64,000 nt of DNA from Actinomycetes bacterium (GTDB lineage: Bacteria > Actinomycetota > Actinomycetes > Mycobacteriales > Mycobacteriaceae): positions 16,093-80,092 of the forward strand of contig JAEXZY010000143.1 in assembly GCA_023404955.1 (NCBI GenBank). Direction: 5' to 3'. The position numbers and the translations under genes were made by a program. The stretch's first letter is position 1. Each line of letters opens with the position of its first letter. This document shows positions 34,657 to 42,453 of this stretch, one piece after another. The notes under the pieces are model-generated. The model was not told the origin of the DNA. It saw only the letters and a list, made by a program, of their open reading frames with translations, and did no database searches.

Positions 34657-35684
34657 CGGGCCGGCTGGCCCGGTTCCCCGCCCGCCGCGTCGCGCCGCCG
34701 GGCCGCCATCCCGGCGAGAGCCTCGAATACCACCCGGTGCGCGGCGTTGACCGTCAACTCGGCGTGGTCGTAGGCCGGCGCCACCTCGACGACGTCGACG
34801 CCGGCCACATCGTGTTCGTAACAGAGCTGACGCACCATACGGAGCAGGTCAGCACTGGTGATCCCGCCCGGCTCCGGGGTGCCGGTGCCGGGCGCGTGTG
34901 CCGGGTCGAGCACATCGATGTCGACCGAGACGTAGAGCTTGTCGGCCTTGGCCAGTGCCTCGCCGACCGCGTCGGCCATCACCGCCTTGAAGCCGCGCTC
35001 CCAGATCTCCTGCATCGTGTGCCAGGTCATCTTCTGCTCTTGCATCCACTCGAAGGTGTCCTGCGGCGGCCAGTAACCGCGCAGACCCACCTGCACGAAG
35101 TGCGAGCCGGGCACCGCGCCCGATTCGATCAGCCGTCGCATCGGGGTGCCGTGACTGGCCAGGTTGCCCTCGATCTCGTCGGCGGTGTCGGCATGCGCGT
35201 CGAAGTGCACGATCCCGACGTTGCCGTAGCCGTGCACGTCGGCGACCGCCGTGGCGGCCGGCCAGGTGATGGAGTGGTCACCCCCGAGGATCACCGGGAC
35301 GATGCCGCGGCTGGCGATCGCCGCCACACGCTCCTTGATGTTCTGGTGCGACACCTCGGTCTGCCCGTGCGGGCAGTAGGCGTCGCCGAAGTCGACGACC
35401 TCGAGCCAGTCGAAGATCTCCAGGCCCAGGTCCATGTGGTACGTGCCGGGCTCATACGCGGTGGCGCGGATCGCCCGCGGACCGAAGCGGGCCCCGGGTC
35501 GGTTCGTGGTGGCGATGTCGAACGGCGCGCCGACGATCGCGACGTCAGGCCGCCAGGAGTCGAGCTGCGCGGTCTCGGTCAGGAACGGCCGGTGCCCGAA
35601 CGACGCCACGCCCGCGTACGCGAGCTCCAGCTGCTCGACCATGCCGGGCGGGAGATCGCGCTGGTGTCCATGGTCGTGTCCCAT
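34632..35684 (-). CDS. agmatinase/arginase family ureohydrolase
   Basis: A 350-aa binuclear manganese enzyme hydrolysing a guanidino compound to urea and an amine. The metal ligands are all visible: GGDHS, HFDAHADT, and SVDIDVLDPAHAPGTGTPEPGG. Length slightly exceeds the usual 310-330 aa. Agmatinase, guanidinobutyrase, guanidinopropionase or guanidinase cannot be told apart by eye. The C-terminus carries the 14-bp duplication. It follows the thioesterase gene by 16 bp on the same strand. With the biuret cluster and GlnA3 it adds to the window's nitrogen-scavenging genes. Confidence 0.88.
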   Translation of the reverse strand: MGHDHGHQRDLPPGMVEQLELAYAGVASFGHRPFLTETAQLDSWRPDVAIVGAPFDIATTNRPGARFGPRAIRATAYEPGTYHMDLGLEIFDWLEVVDFGDAYCPHGQTEVSHQNIKERVAAIASRGIVPVILGGDHSITWPAATAVADVHGYGNVGIVHFDAHADTADEIEGNLASHGTPMRRLIESGAVPGSHFVQVGLRGYWPPQDTFEWMQEQKMTWHTMQEIWERGFKAVMADAVGEALAKADKLYVSVDIDVLDPAHAPGTGTPEPGGITSADLLRMVRQLCYEHDVAGVDVVEVAPAYDHAELTVNAAHRVVFEALAGMAARRRDAAGGEPGQPARSYLKRPT

Positions 35685-35700
35685 GCGAGGACCGTACCGG

Positions 35701-36132
35701 TCATCCCGCGCCGCGGCCGGTCAATGCGGCGCGCAGCGCATCCGGCACGGGACGCTTGGCCCAATCGTCTGTCGAGACCACCACATAGGTGTTGGCACCG
35801 CGGACCGCGACCTGCTCGGCGTCCTCGGGTTCGTGCGCGGCCCGCCGCCGCACCGCGAACCCGATGGTGAAGCTGGTGGTGCCCACCCGCGTGCACGCGG
35901 CGTCGACCCGCACGACATCCCGCCAGCGCACAGGCGCAGCGAAGTCGATGTCACTGTGCACCACCTGGAAGTCGTAGCCGCCGGCGATCAGGTCGGCGTA
36001 GGTGGCGCCGCAGTGTTCCAGGAGGCCGGTGCACGCCTCGTCGAACCAGGTGAGGTAGTGGCCGTTGAACACCACCCCCTGCTGGTCGATCTCTGCGTAG
36101 CGGGGCACCACGGGCAGCGAGTATCTGGACAT
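35701..36132 (-). CDS. acyl-CoA thioesterase (4HBT hot-dog fold)
   Basis: A 143-aa single hot-dog domain: VPRYAEIDQQGVVFNGHYLTWFDEA carries the conserved Asp of the YbgC/4-hydroxybenzoyl-CoA thioesterase family, followed by DFQVVHSDIDFAAPVRWRD. It hydrolyses an acyl-CoA thioester in the cytosol. Start ATG 36132 is preferred; GTG 36135 is adjacent. It is upstream of the ureohydrolase on the same strand and divergent from the PLP dehydratase. Confidence 0.85.
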   Translation of the reverse strand: MSRYSLPVVPRYAEIDQQGVVFNGHYLTWFDEACTGLLEHCGATYADLIAGGYDFQVVHSDIDFAAPVRWRDVVRVDAACTRVGTTSFTIGFAVRRRAAHEPEDAEQVAVRGANTYVVVSTDDWAKRPVPDALRAALTGRGAG

Positions 36133-36167
36133 CACCGACGACTGTAGGGGTGGGGCAGACTCGAGCC

Positions 36168-37124
36168 ATGCAGCTCGTGACGATCGACGACATCCGCGCC
36201 GCCGCGCAGCGAATCCGCAGCCATGTCGTGCGCACGCCGCTGGTACCCGCGCCATGGGGTGATCCGGAGCGTCCGCTGTGGGTGAAGCCGGAGAGCCTGC
36301 AGCCGATCGGCGCCTTCAAGGTGCGCGGTGCGTTCAACGCGCTGACAGCGGTGAGAGAGCAAGCTGGATCCGTCACCGACGTCGTGGCCTACAGCAGCGG
36401 CAATCACGCCCAGGCCGTCGCTTATGCCGCGGCCACCTTCGGTCTGCGGGCGCACATCGTCATGCCCGAGGAGACACCCGAGGTGAAGGTGGCCGCGACC
36501 CGCAGGCACGGGGCGCGAGTGGTGCTGTGCGGCGCGGGCGAACGGGAAGCCGTCGCCGCCGAGGTGGTCGCCGACACCGGCGGGGTGATGATCCCGCCGT
36601 TCGACCACCGCGACATCATCGCCGGTCAGGGCACCATCGGCATCGAGATCGCCGAGGACCTCCCCGAGGTGGCCACGGTGCTGGTGCCGGTCAGCGGCGG
36701 CGGACTCGCCTCGGGTATCGGCGTGGCGATCAAGGCGCTCTGCCCGTCGGCCGTGGTGCTCGGTGTCGAGCCCGAACTGGCCGCAGACGCTGCCGAGAGC
36801 CTGCGAACCGGCGAGCGCGTGGATTGGCCGGTGACCCTGCGCAACCGCACCGTCGCCGACGGCCTGCGTTCGCAACCCTCGGAGCTGACGTTCGCCCACC
36901 TGCGCAGCGTCCTGGATGGGATGCTGACCGTGACCGAAGACGAAATACTCTCTGCTGTCCGAGAATTCGCACAGCGGGGTCATCTGGTCGCGGAGCCCAG
37001 CGGCGCCGTCGCGCTGGCGGCCTACCGCCGGCACACAACGCCACCGGGTCCGACCGCGGTGATCCTTTCCGGTGGCAACATCGAGCCGCGACTACTGACG
37101 AAGACCCTCACCCCCGCGGAATAG
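36168..37124 (+). CDS. threonine/serine dehydratase-like PLP enzyme
   Basis: A 318-aa fold-type II PLP enzyme. The Schiff-base Lys lies in PIGAFKVRGAFNAL (residues ~45-58), the phosphate/cofactor loop is SSGNHAQAVA, and the Gly-rich loop is VPVSGGGLASG. There is no C-terminal ACT regulatory domain, so it is a catabolic-type threonine dehydratase or serine racemase-like enzyme, giving 2-oxobutyrate or pyruvate plus ammonia. ATG 36168 is chosen over 36150. Confidence 0.86.
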   Translation: MQLVTIDDIRAAAQRIRSHVVRTPLVPAPWGDPERPLWVKPESLQPIGAFKVRGAFNALTAVREQAGSVTDVVAYSSGNHAQAVAYAAATFGLRAHIVMPEETPEVKVAATRRHGARVVLCGAGEREAVAAEVVADTGGVMIPPFDHRDIIAGQGTIGIEIAEDLPEVATVLVPVSGGGLASGIGVAIKALCPSAVVLGVEPELAADAAESLRTGERVDWPVTLRNRTVADGLRSQPSELTFAHLRSVLDGMLTVTEDEILSAVREFAQRGHLVAEPSGAVALAAYRRHTTPPGPTAVILSGGNIEPRLLTKTLTPAE

Positions 37125-37240
37125 CCGTTACGGCTGCCAGGGCGGCGTTTTCACAGCCGTGGCTTCTCACTGGCGGCCGCGCGACGGTGTGCGTGATCGG
37201 ACGTGCTGCGGGTAAGGTCGCCGCGACGAAGGAGTGGTTC

Positions 37241-38428
37241 GTGGACGCAGTACTCGGACTGTCGGTGACCTCATCGGCCGTCGGGCTGGTCCTGGTGGAG
37301 GGGCAGGACGCCGACGGTGCGGCGATGACGGGCACCGGTGTCGAGGTGGCGACGTCGCAGCAGGCCGCCGAAGCCGTGCGACGCACCGAGGCGCTGGCCG
37401 CGCAGCGCGGTCAGCGCGTGCAGTCGATCGGCGTGACGTGGAGCGACGACGCCAGGACCGAGGCGTCGCTACTGCTCAAGGAGCTCACCGAATCCGGTCA
37501 CAACATCGTGCCGGTGCAGCTGTCCGAGGCCACCGATGCGTTGGCCCGCGGGATCGCCGAGGTGGTCGGCTACCACACCACCGCGGTCTGCGTGGTGGAG
37601 CCGGGACAGCTGATCGCCCTCGTCGTCACGCCCGACGACGGCGCCGTGCAGACCGCCGTCAACACCTCCGTGATCACCGAGGAAGACCTGATCGGGTGGC
37701 TGAGCGCGGTGTTCGCCCGCGCGGACTGGGAACCCGAGGCGCTGGTGCTCGTAGGTTCGGCCGAAGACCTCGACGGCATCGCACCGGTGCTCGAAGACGC
37801 GTTGGCGGTGCCGGTGTTCTCACCCGCAGAGGCCCAGCTCGCGCTGGCTCGGGGAGCGGCGCTGGCCTGCACCCCGAGTGCCGACGGATGGTGGCTCGAC
37901 GACGACCTCACACCGGTTGATGACTCGGTGATCCCGCAGCGCCGCGCCGAGCAGCTGAGGCGGGTAGGACCGGTGGCGATGCTGACCGGCGGCCTTGTCG
38001 CGTTAGTCGTGTCGGTCTCCGCGGCGCTGGGCATGCAGTTCGTCCCCGAGCGGCCTGTTCCGCCAGTCCGGCCGGCCGCCGAAGCGGTGTCGGACAGGAT
38101 GGCGCCGGTAGCCCCCGTCGCACCCATCGCCCCGCCGCCACCTCCCGTCGCCCCGCCGCCGGTCGAGGAAGCCCCCGCCACGGAGGAACCGGCGCCCGAA
38201 CTCGCCCCGGTGGAGGAAGCACCGGCATCGGAACCGGCGCCGATCGAAAGCACCGACCCGCTGCCGGTCGACGCGGCCCCGCCGCCACCGCCGCCGGTCG
38301 TCGCTCCGCCTCCGGTGCCCGAGGAGCGCCCCGGCATTCTGCAGCGCATCCGCGACCGGCTCGCCGGTGTGCGCGACGAGCCGCCGGTCGTCGAACCGGC
38401 GCCTCCGCCGCCACCGCCTCTACCCTGA
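37241..38428 (+). CDS. DUF7159-like membrane protein with proline-rich C-terminal tail
   Basis: A 395-aa mycobacteria-type protein. An N-terminal soluble domain of about 230 residues (MDAVLGLSVTSSAVGLVLVEG…) has an actin/hexokinase-like beginning, then one TM helix (residues ~245-265), then about 130 residues dominated by Pro, Ala and Glu (PPPP, EEAPA). The tail would be outside the membrane, possibly spanning the wall. GTG 37241 follows AAGGAG at 7 bp. The TM gene that follows starts 4 bp after its stop, so they are an operon. Function unknown. Confidence 0.78.
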   Translation: MDAVLGLSVTSSAVGLVLVEGQDADGAAMTGTGVEVATSQQAAEAVRRTEALAAQRGQRVQSIGVTWSDDARTEASLLLKELTESGHNIVPVQLSEATDALARGIAEVVGYHTTAVCVVEPGQLIALVVTPDDGAVQTAVNTSVITEEDLIGWLSAVFARADWEPEALVLVGSAEDLDGIAPVLEDALAVPVFSPAEAQLALARGAALACTPSADGWWLDDDLTPVDDSVIPQRRAEQLRRVGPVAMLTGGLVALVVSVSAALGMQFVPERPVPPVRPAAEAVSDRMAPVAPVAPIAPPPPPVAPPPVEEAPATEEPAPELAPVEEAPASEPAPIESTDPLPVDAAPPPPPPVVAPPPVPEERPGILQRIRDRLAGVRDEPPVVEPAPPPPPPLP

Positions 38429-38432
38429 GGGC

Positions 38433-39035
38433 GTGACCCTCCGGATCGTCCTGCGCGCGGCGATCATCTGTGCCGTCGCCACGGCGCTGCTCGTCGTCGG
38501 TGTGACCTCCGAACGTGGCCTCTGGTGGCGGCTGGTGACGTTCACCTACCAGGTCAATGTCGCGGCTGCCGCCTACTACCTGTGGACGCTGGTCCGGCCC
38601 CGGGCCGACGGACGCGCCGCGTTGCGCGGGGCGGTGGTCCTCTACCTCGTGATGGCCGGCGTGGTCTGGAATCTGTTCCTCGTCGAGCGCAGCATGGGCT
38701 ACACGGTCGCCAACCTGCTGCTCCATTGCGTCGTGCCGGTACTGGCGCTGTGCGATTGGGTACTGGTGGGCCGCGGAGCCACTCCTGCGGGGTCCCCGGG
38801 GGCGAGCCTGACGTGGTGGCATCCCGTCGCGTGGCTGGCGTTCCCCGCGGCGTACCTGGCGGTGGCGCTGCTGGTTCTCAACGACCTGGGCCGTCGGGCG
38901 CCCTACTTCTTCCTGGACGTGGACAGTGTCGGTGCGGGCGCGGTCGCCGCCAACGTCGCGGCGCTGGCCGCCGGCGTGCTGGCCCTGGGGTATGCGTTGC
39001 TGGCGGTCGGCGGGGTGAAACGTTCGGCCGCGTGA
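38433..39035 (+). CDS. integral membrane protein (six TM, Pr6Pr-like)
   Basis: A 200-aa polytopic protein with about six TM helices (residues ~5-22, 32-50, 62-78, 90-106, 125-145, 170-192) and conserved WNLFLVERSMGY and HCVVPVLALCDW patches as in Pr6Pr-type actinobacterial membrane proteins. GTG 38433 starts 4 bp after the upstream DUF7159-like gene, so the two are coupled. Function unknown. Confidence 0.8.
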   Translation: MTLRIVLRAAIICAVATALLVVGVTSERGLWWRLVTFTYQVNVAAAAYYLWTLVRPRADGRAALRGAVVLYLVMAGVVWNLFLVERSMGYTVANLLLHCVVPVLALCDWVLVGRGATPAGSPGASLTWWHPVAWLAFPAAYLAVALLVLNDLGRRAPYFFLDVDSVGAGAVAANVAALAAGVLALGYALLAVGGVKRSAA

Positions 39036-39088
39036 CCGCGATAGTTGTTCAACAAGGGTGAACCCCGTCGATTACCTAGGATGGCAAC

Positions 39089-39889
39089 GTGGCGAGCGCC
39101 TCACGTGAACACAACCGAATCCGCTCCTCGATCACCCGCTTCGCGGCCGTGGTGGGAGCGGTGACCGTCATGACCGGCCTGTCGGTCGGCCCGTCGGCGG
39201 TCGGCGCGATCGGCACCGCGGTGCCGACGCTGCCGTCGACGATCAGCGAGATGTCACCCTCTCCCGGTCAGACGGTCGGCGTGGGCCACCCGGTCACCGT
39301 CACGTTCACCGCACCGGTGTCCGACCGGGCTGCGATCCAGAGTTCCTTCGCGGTGCGGCCGGCAGATGCCACGCCTGCTCAGGGCACGTTCTCCTGGCTC
39401 GACGACCGGACCATGCAGTGGACGCCGACGCAATTCTTCCCGGCGCACGCACCCATCGACGTCTCGGTCGGCGGATTCTCGACCAGCTTCCAGACCGGAT
39501 CGTCGGTCGTCGGCGTCGCCGACCTCGACGCGCACACGTTCACCGTGAGCATCGACGGCGTCGTCGCCCGTGAGATGCCGGCGTCGATGGGCAAGCCGAA
39601 GCACCCCACCCCGATCGGCAGCTTCACCGCACTGGAGAAGCAGAAATCCGTGGTCATGGATTCACGGACCATCGGCATCCCGCTGTCGGATCCCGAAGGC
39701 TACAAACTCACCGTCGCCAACGCCGTGCGCGTCACCTGGGGCGGAGTCTATGTGCACTCCGCGCCGTGGTCGGTGGGATCGCAGGGATATGAGAACGTCA
39801 GCCACGGCTGCGTCAACCTCAGCCCGGACAACGCCGCGTGGTACTTCGACACCGTCAGCGTCGGGGATCCGATCATCGTTCAGTCCTGA
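39089..39889 (+). CDS. L,D-transpeptidase (YkuD domain, Ig-like domain)
   Basis: A 266-aa exported enzyme forming 3-3 cross-links in peptidoglycan. There is an N-terminal signal/anchor (residues ~15-40), an Ig-like domain (~50-140; MSPSPGQTVGVGHPVTVTF) and the YkuD catalytic domain ending in YVHSAPWSVGSQ and SHGCVNLSPDNAAWY. The latter contains the catalytic Cys of the HxxxxxxHGC pattern. It has only one Ig-like domain, so resembles the shorter mycobacterial Ldt paralogues more than LdtMt2. GTG 39089 lies 7 bp after TAGGAT (39077-39082), consistent with leaderless mRNA. Confidence 0.92.
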   Translation: MASASREHNRIRSSITRFAAVVGAVTVMTGLSVGPSAVGAIGTAVPTLPSTISEMSPSPGQTVGVGHPVTVTFTAPVSDRAAIQSSFAVRPADATPAQGTFSWLDDRTMQWTPTQFFPAHAPIDVSVGGFSTSFQTGSSVVGVADLDAHTFTVSIDGVVAREMPASMGKPKHPTPIGSFTALEKQKSVVMDSRTIGIPLSDPEGYKLTVANAVRVTWGGVYVHSAPWSVGSQGYENVSHGCVNLSPDNAAWYFDTVSVGDPIIVQS

Positions 39890-39962
39890 TCCGTCACCGC
39901 GACGTCATGTTTGCTGCGCGCGGTTCGGGTAACCCTCTGTCATCGACGACGGAGGTGCGATC

Positions 39963-40127
39963 ATGCACGACCACGCACACGAAACAGCCAGCCTGGCAGA
40001 CGTGTCCCAGATCGGGGATTCACCCCTACTGCGGGCTATGAGCGGCGAATACATCAGCGTCGAGGCCCACGACGACCTCGTCGAAGTCGCCCGCTACGAA
40101 GAGGACCTGGTTCAGCAGTTGGTCTGA
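39963..40127 (+). CDS. 54-aa small acidic protein
   Basis: An ATG 7 bp after a strong GGAGG site opens a 54-codon frame ending TGA 40125-40127. The product (MHDHAHETASLADVSQIGDS…) is acidic, with His-rich start and an amphipathic C-terminus (DDLVEVARYEEDLVQQLV). Its tail overlaps the convergent lipoprotein stop by 16 bp. Good ribosome-binding site and codon pattern argue for a real gene; function unknown. Confidence 0.65.
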   Translation: MHDHAHETASLADVSQIGDSPLLRAMSGEYISVEAHDDLVEVARYEEDLVQQLV

Positions 40128-40537
40128 ATCCGGAACTTTGCGGTCGCCGCGTCACTCGGTTTGTCGCTGAAGTTGCCGTCGGCAGTCCCGGTGATGGTGT
40201 ACCGGCCCTGCTGACCTGTCACCTCGGCATCGCCGATGTTGCCCTTCCAGAAGTTGCCGGAGAATCCGCCGATGTCCCGGAACTCGACGGACTCGGCCTT
40301 CGGCGGCCCGTCCATCGCCAGCACTGCGGTGAAGCCCTTGTCCTTGCCGGCCGTCTGGATGTACCAGGTGAAACCCGTCTGCCGGCAGGTGACCGGGTAG
40401 GCCCCACCGGCGTCGTTGCCGTCGATCGCGACGGTCGCCGTGGTGCCACCGAGAGCAGGCTCCGGCGACGAGCACGCCGTGAGCCCGAGGACGGCGCCGC
40501 CGACCGCGATGACAGCGGCGAGATGTCGAGTCTCCAT
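40112..40537 (-). CDS. 19-kDa-type (LpqH-like) lipoprotein
   Basis: A 141-aa secreted lipoprotein of the mycobacterial 19-kDa antigen family. The signal peptide (METRHLAAVIAVGGAVLG) ends in the lipobox LTAC (Cys22). The mature part has the family pattern TATVAIDGND…PVTCRQTGFTWYI…FKGNIGDAEVTGQQGRYTITGTADG split by a conserved pair of Cys (PVTC and the C-terminal TNC). Members are surface TLR2 ligands in pathogens; function in the cell is unclear. ATG 40537 is the only start giving a signal peptide. Confidence 0.9.
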   Translation of the reverse strand: METRHLAAVIAVGGAVLGLTACSSPEPALGGTTATVAIDGNDAGGAYPVTCRQTGFTWYIQTAGKDKGFTAVLAMDGPPKAESVEFRDIGGFSGNFWKGNIGDAEVTGQQGRYTITGTADGNFSDKPSDAATAKFRIQTNC

Positions 40538-40556
40538 GGCGCTCGACTCTATGCGG

Positions 40557-41429
40557 TCATGTCCCGTCGCCTGGGGACTTCGGACCCAATCTGCGCGCGG
40601 TGTCACCGCAGGGGACGGACTGGAGAGCGGCCGCGGTCGCGGCATCGGCCGGCAAGAACGCCTCGATGCTGACCTCGGCGGCGGTCAGGTCGAGCGCGGT
40701 CCCGAACGTCGTCACCATCGACAGCAGTCGAAGTTCGACACCGTCGGGCGTGATCAGCTCCAGCGGGACAGCGACGCCGCCCAAATCGGGGGAGCGGTCC
40801 TCACCGCCCGGATATCCCTCGATCTCGTCGAGCAGAGCGGTGAGCTCCCCGGTGTCGTCGGCCGCCGCCTCCCGCCGCAACCGCCCGGCCAGATGACTGC
40901 GCCACTGGCCGAGGTTGCGGATTCGTGGAGCGAGACCGTCCGGATGCAATGCGATACGCAACGCGTTGGGCCGGTCGAGCAGGTGCGGGGCGACGCCTTC
41001 GAGGAGCACGTTGGCCCCCGCGTTGGCGGTCAGGAGATCCCAGACACGGTTCACCACGATGCAGGGGTAGGGCTCGTAGGCTTCCAGCACCCGGTCCAGA
41101 CCAGCCTGCACGGCAGCCATCTCAGGTGCGTCCAGAGGCCGCTCGGTGTACGCCGGGGCGTGGCCGGCAGCCAGCAGCATCCGGTTCTGTTCCCGCCGGG
41201 GCACGTCCAGAACACCGGCGAGCCGCAGCACCATCGCCCGGCTGGGAGTCGCGCGGCCGGTCTCGACGAAGCTGACGTGCCGCGCCGAGACATCCGCCTC
41301 CAACGCCAGGTCGAGCTGGCTGAGCCGCCGCCGCGCACGCCAGCGCCGCACCATCGCGCCCACCGTGGTCGGCGGCGCGTCCCGCATCGCCATCCACTGA
41401 GTCTGGCCTCCATCCGTAGTCCCCGCCAT
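40557..41429 (-). CDS. XRE-family regulator with MmyB-like ligand-binding domain
   Basis: A 290-aa transcription factor: N-terminal HTH (VGAMVRRWRARRRLSQLDLALEADVSARHVSFVETGRATPS, residues ~23-63) and a C-terminal PAS-like MmyB domain (YPCIVVNRVWDLLTANAGA…LRIALHPDGLAPRI…). ATG 41429 follows GAGG closely; ATG 41393 or 41387 would still keep the HTH. An inverted repeat ATTAC-N7-GTAAT (41428-41444) overlaps the start and may be its operator. It is divergent from the small membrane protein gene, its likely target. Ligand unknown. Confidence 0.88.
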   Translation of the reverse strand: MAGTTDGGQTQWMAMRDAPPTTVGAMVRRWRARRRLSQLDLALEADVSARHVSFVETGRATPSRAMVLRLAGVLDVPRREQNRMLLAAGHAPAYTERPLDAPEMAAVQAGLDRVLEAYEPYPCIVVNRVWDLLTANAGANVLLEGVAPHLLDRPNALRIALHPDGLAPRIRNLGQWRSHLAGRLRREAAADDTGELTALLDEIEGYPGGEDRSPDLGGVAVPLELITPDGVELRLLSMVTTFGTALDLTAAEVSIEAFLPADAATAAALQSVPCGDTARRLGPKSPGDGT

Positions 41430-41478
41430 TACCTCGAACGTAATTGCCCGGGCTACCCGAGCGGCGGATCGTGATGGC

Positions 41479-41862
41479 ATGTCCGAGAACCACACTCCAC
41501 GGTGGCTGCGCATCGTCTTGATCTGCGATCGAACCGGCTCGGCGTGGTATGTGGGCACGGGCTTCTTCTTCGCGCCGATTCTGGCCGTGGTGTCGCCGTG
41601 GCCCCATGTGACGACGGCGTTGTGGGTGGTGATCGGGGTGGCCGGATTGTGGCTCGGCCTACTGGGGCTGGCGATGGCAACCGGGCTGGCCATGGTGCTG
41701 CGCAGCGGCGGCGACATCGGCGAGGACTACTGGCGCTCGGTCATCGACTATCCGAGCGGACCAGCAGCTGATCGCACAGCGTCGCAGCCAGCCACGCCTC
41801 GAAACTCCGCCGCGACCAGCCACGGTGGGACACGAGCCGGGTGTAGAGCAGCGGCTCGGTGA
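41479..41862 (+). CDS. small membrane protein (hypothetical)
   Basis: A 127-aa frame with two TM helices (residues ~22-42 and ~45-70) after a conserved-looking WLRIVLICDRTGSAWYVG start. The last 40 residues overlap the 3' end of the convergent TetR gene by 122 bp, so the C-terminus is doubtful. It diverges from the MmyB-like regulator. Function unknown. Confidence 0.6.
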   Translation: MSENHTPRWLRIVLICDRTGSAWYVGTGFFFAPILAVVSPWPHVTTALWVVIGVAGLWLGLLGLAMATGLAMVLRSGGDIGEDYWRSVIDYPSGPAADRTASQPATPRNSAATSHGGTRAGCRAAAR

Positions 41863-42397
41863 ACAACGCGGCCAGATCGACGGCCTCGGAACGGCTCAGC
41901 TGGTCGCGAAGTCCGCCTGCTGCGCCGACCGCCGCGACCACGGCTCTGGCCCCCGCGCGGCGCTGATCGGCCATCTGATCGAACAGGGCCTGCGCCGCGT
42001 CGTCGACGCTCGCCGCGTTCTCCAGGACGACGAACAGCTCGGCGACCCGCGAGTCGATGTCGGTAAGCACGTGAGCCCAGTGATGCAGGATCGCGCGCGG
42101 GTCCTGCAGAGCGAGCAACTCGATCATCTCCGCGCGCTCTGTCAGCGGCACCGGTGCATCGTCGCCTGCCACCGCCCATTCCAACGCCAGCGTCAGGAGC
42201 TCTGCCTTTCCGCCGACCGCGGTGAACACCGTCTTCCTGCTGACCCCCGCCGATGCCGCGATCGCGTCCACCGACGTGGCGGCAAAGCCCCGTGCGACGA
42301 AGAGGTCGGCGGCTGCTCCGACGATGCTGCGTCGCGTGGCCGCAGCTTGAGCGCTGCGCAGCGGGGAGCGATATGCCCGCTTGACAGATTCATCCAT
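41741..42397 (-). CDS. TetR family transcriptional regulator
   Basis: A 218-aa regulator with a standard N-terminal HTH (IVGAAADLFVARGFAATSVDAIAASAGVSRKTVFTAVGGKAELL, residues ~25-68) and an all-helical C-terminal domain. A TATAGT -10 lies upstream on the minus strand (42430-42425). The divergent flavoprotein gene starts 57 bp away and is the probable target. The direct repeat TTGAC-N2-ATTCAT at 42381 and 42410 may be its binding site. Confidence 0.9.
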   Translation of the reverse strand: MDESVKRAYRSPLRSAQAAATRRSIVGAAADLFVARGFAATSVDAIAASAGVSRKTVFTAVGGKAELLTLALEWAVAGDDAPVPLTERAEMIELLALQDPRAILHHWAHVLTDIDSRVAELFVVLENAASVDDAAQALFDQMADQRRAGARAVVAAVGAAGGLRDQLSRSEAVDLAALFTEPLLYTRLVSHRGWSRRSFEAWLAATLCDQLLVRSDSR

Positions 42398-42422
42398 TAT
42401 GGGTGACCGTTGACTTATTCAT
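42381..42422. promoter_or_regulatory. direct repeats TTGAC-NN-ATTCAT near divergent TetR start
   Basis: Two copies, 42381-42393 and 42410-42422, 29 bp apart. The first lies in the first codons of the TetR gene, the second in the intergenic space. Candidate regulator sites. Confidence 0.35.
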
Positions 42423-42453
42423 TACACTATAAGGTACCTGAAATGAGGGTGTT

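Noticed and set aside
34655..34674. Hairpin ACCGGGCC-GGCT-GGCCCGGT near the ureohydrolase end
   Set aside because: It lies inside the coding region upstream of the stop codon, so is not a terminator on present evidence.
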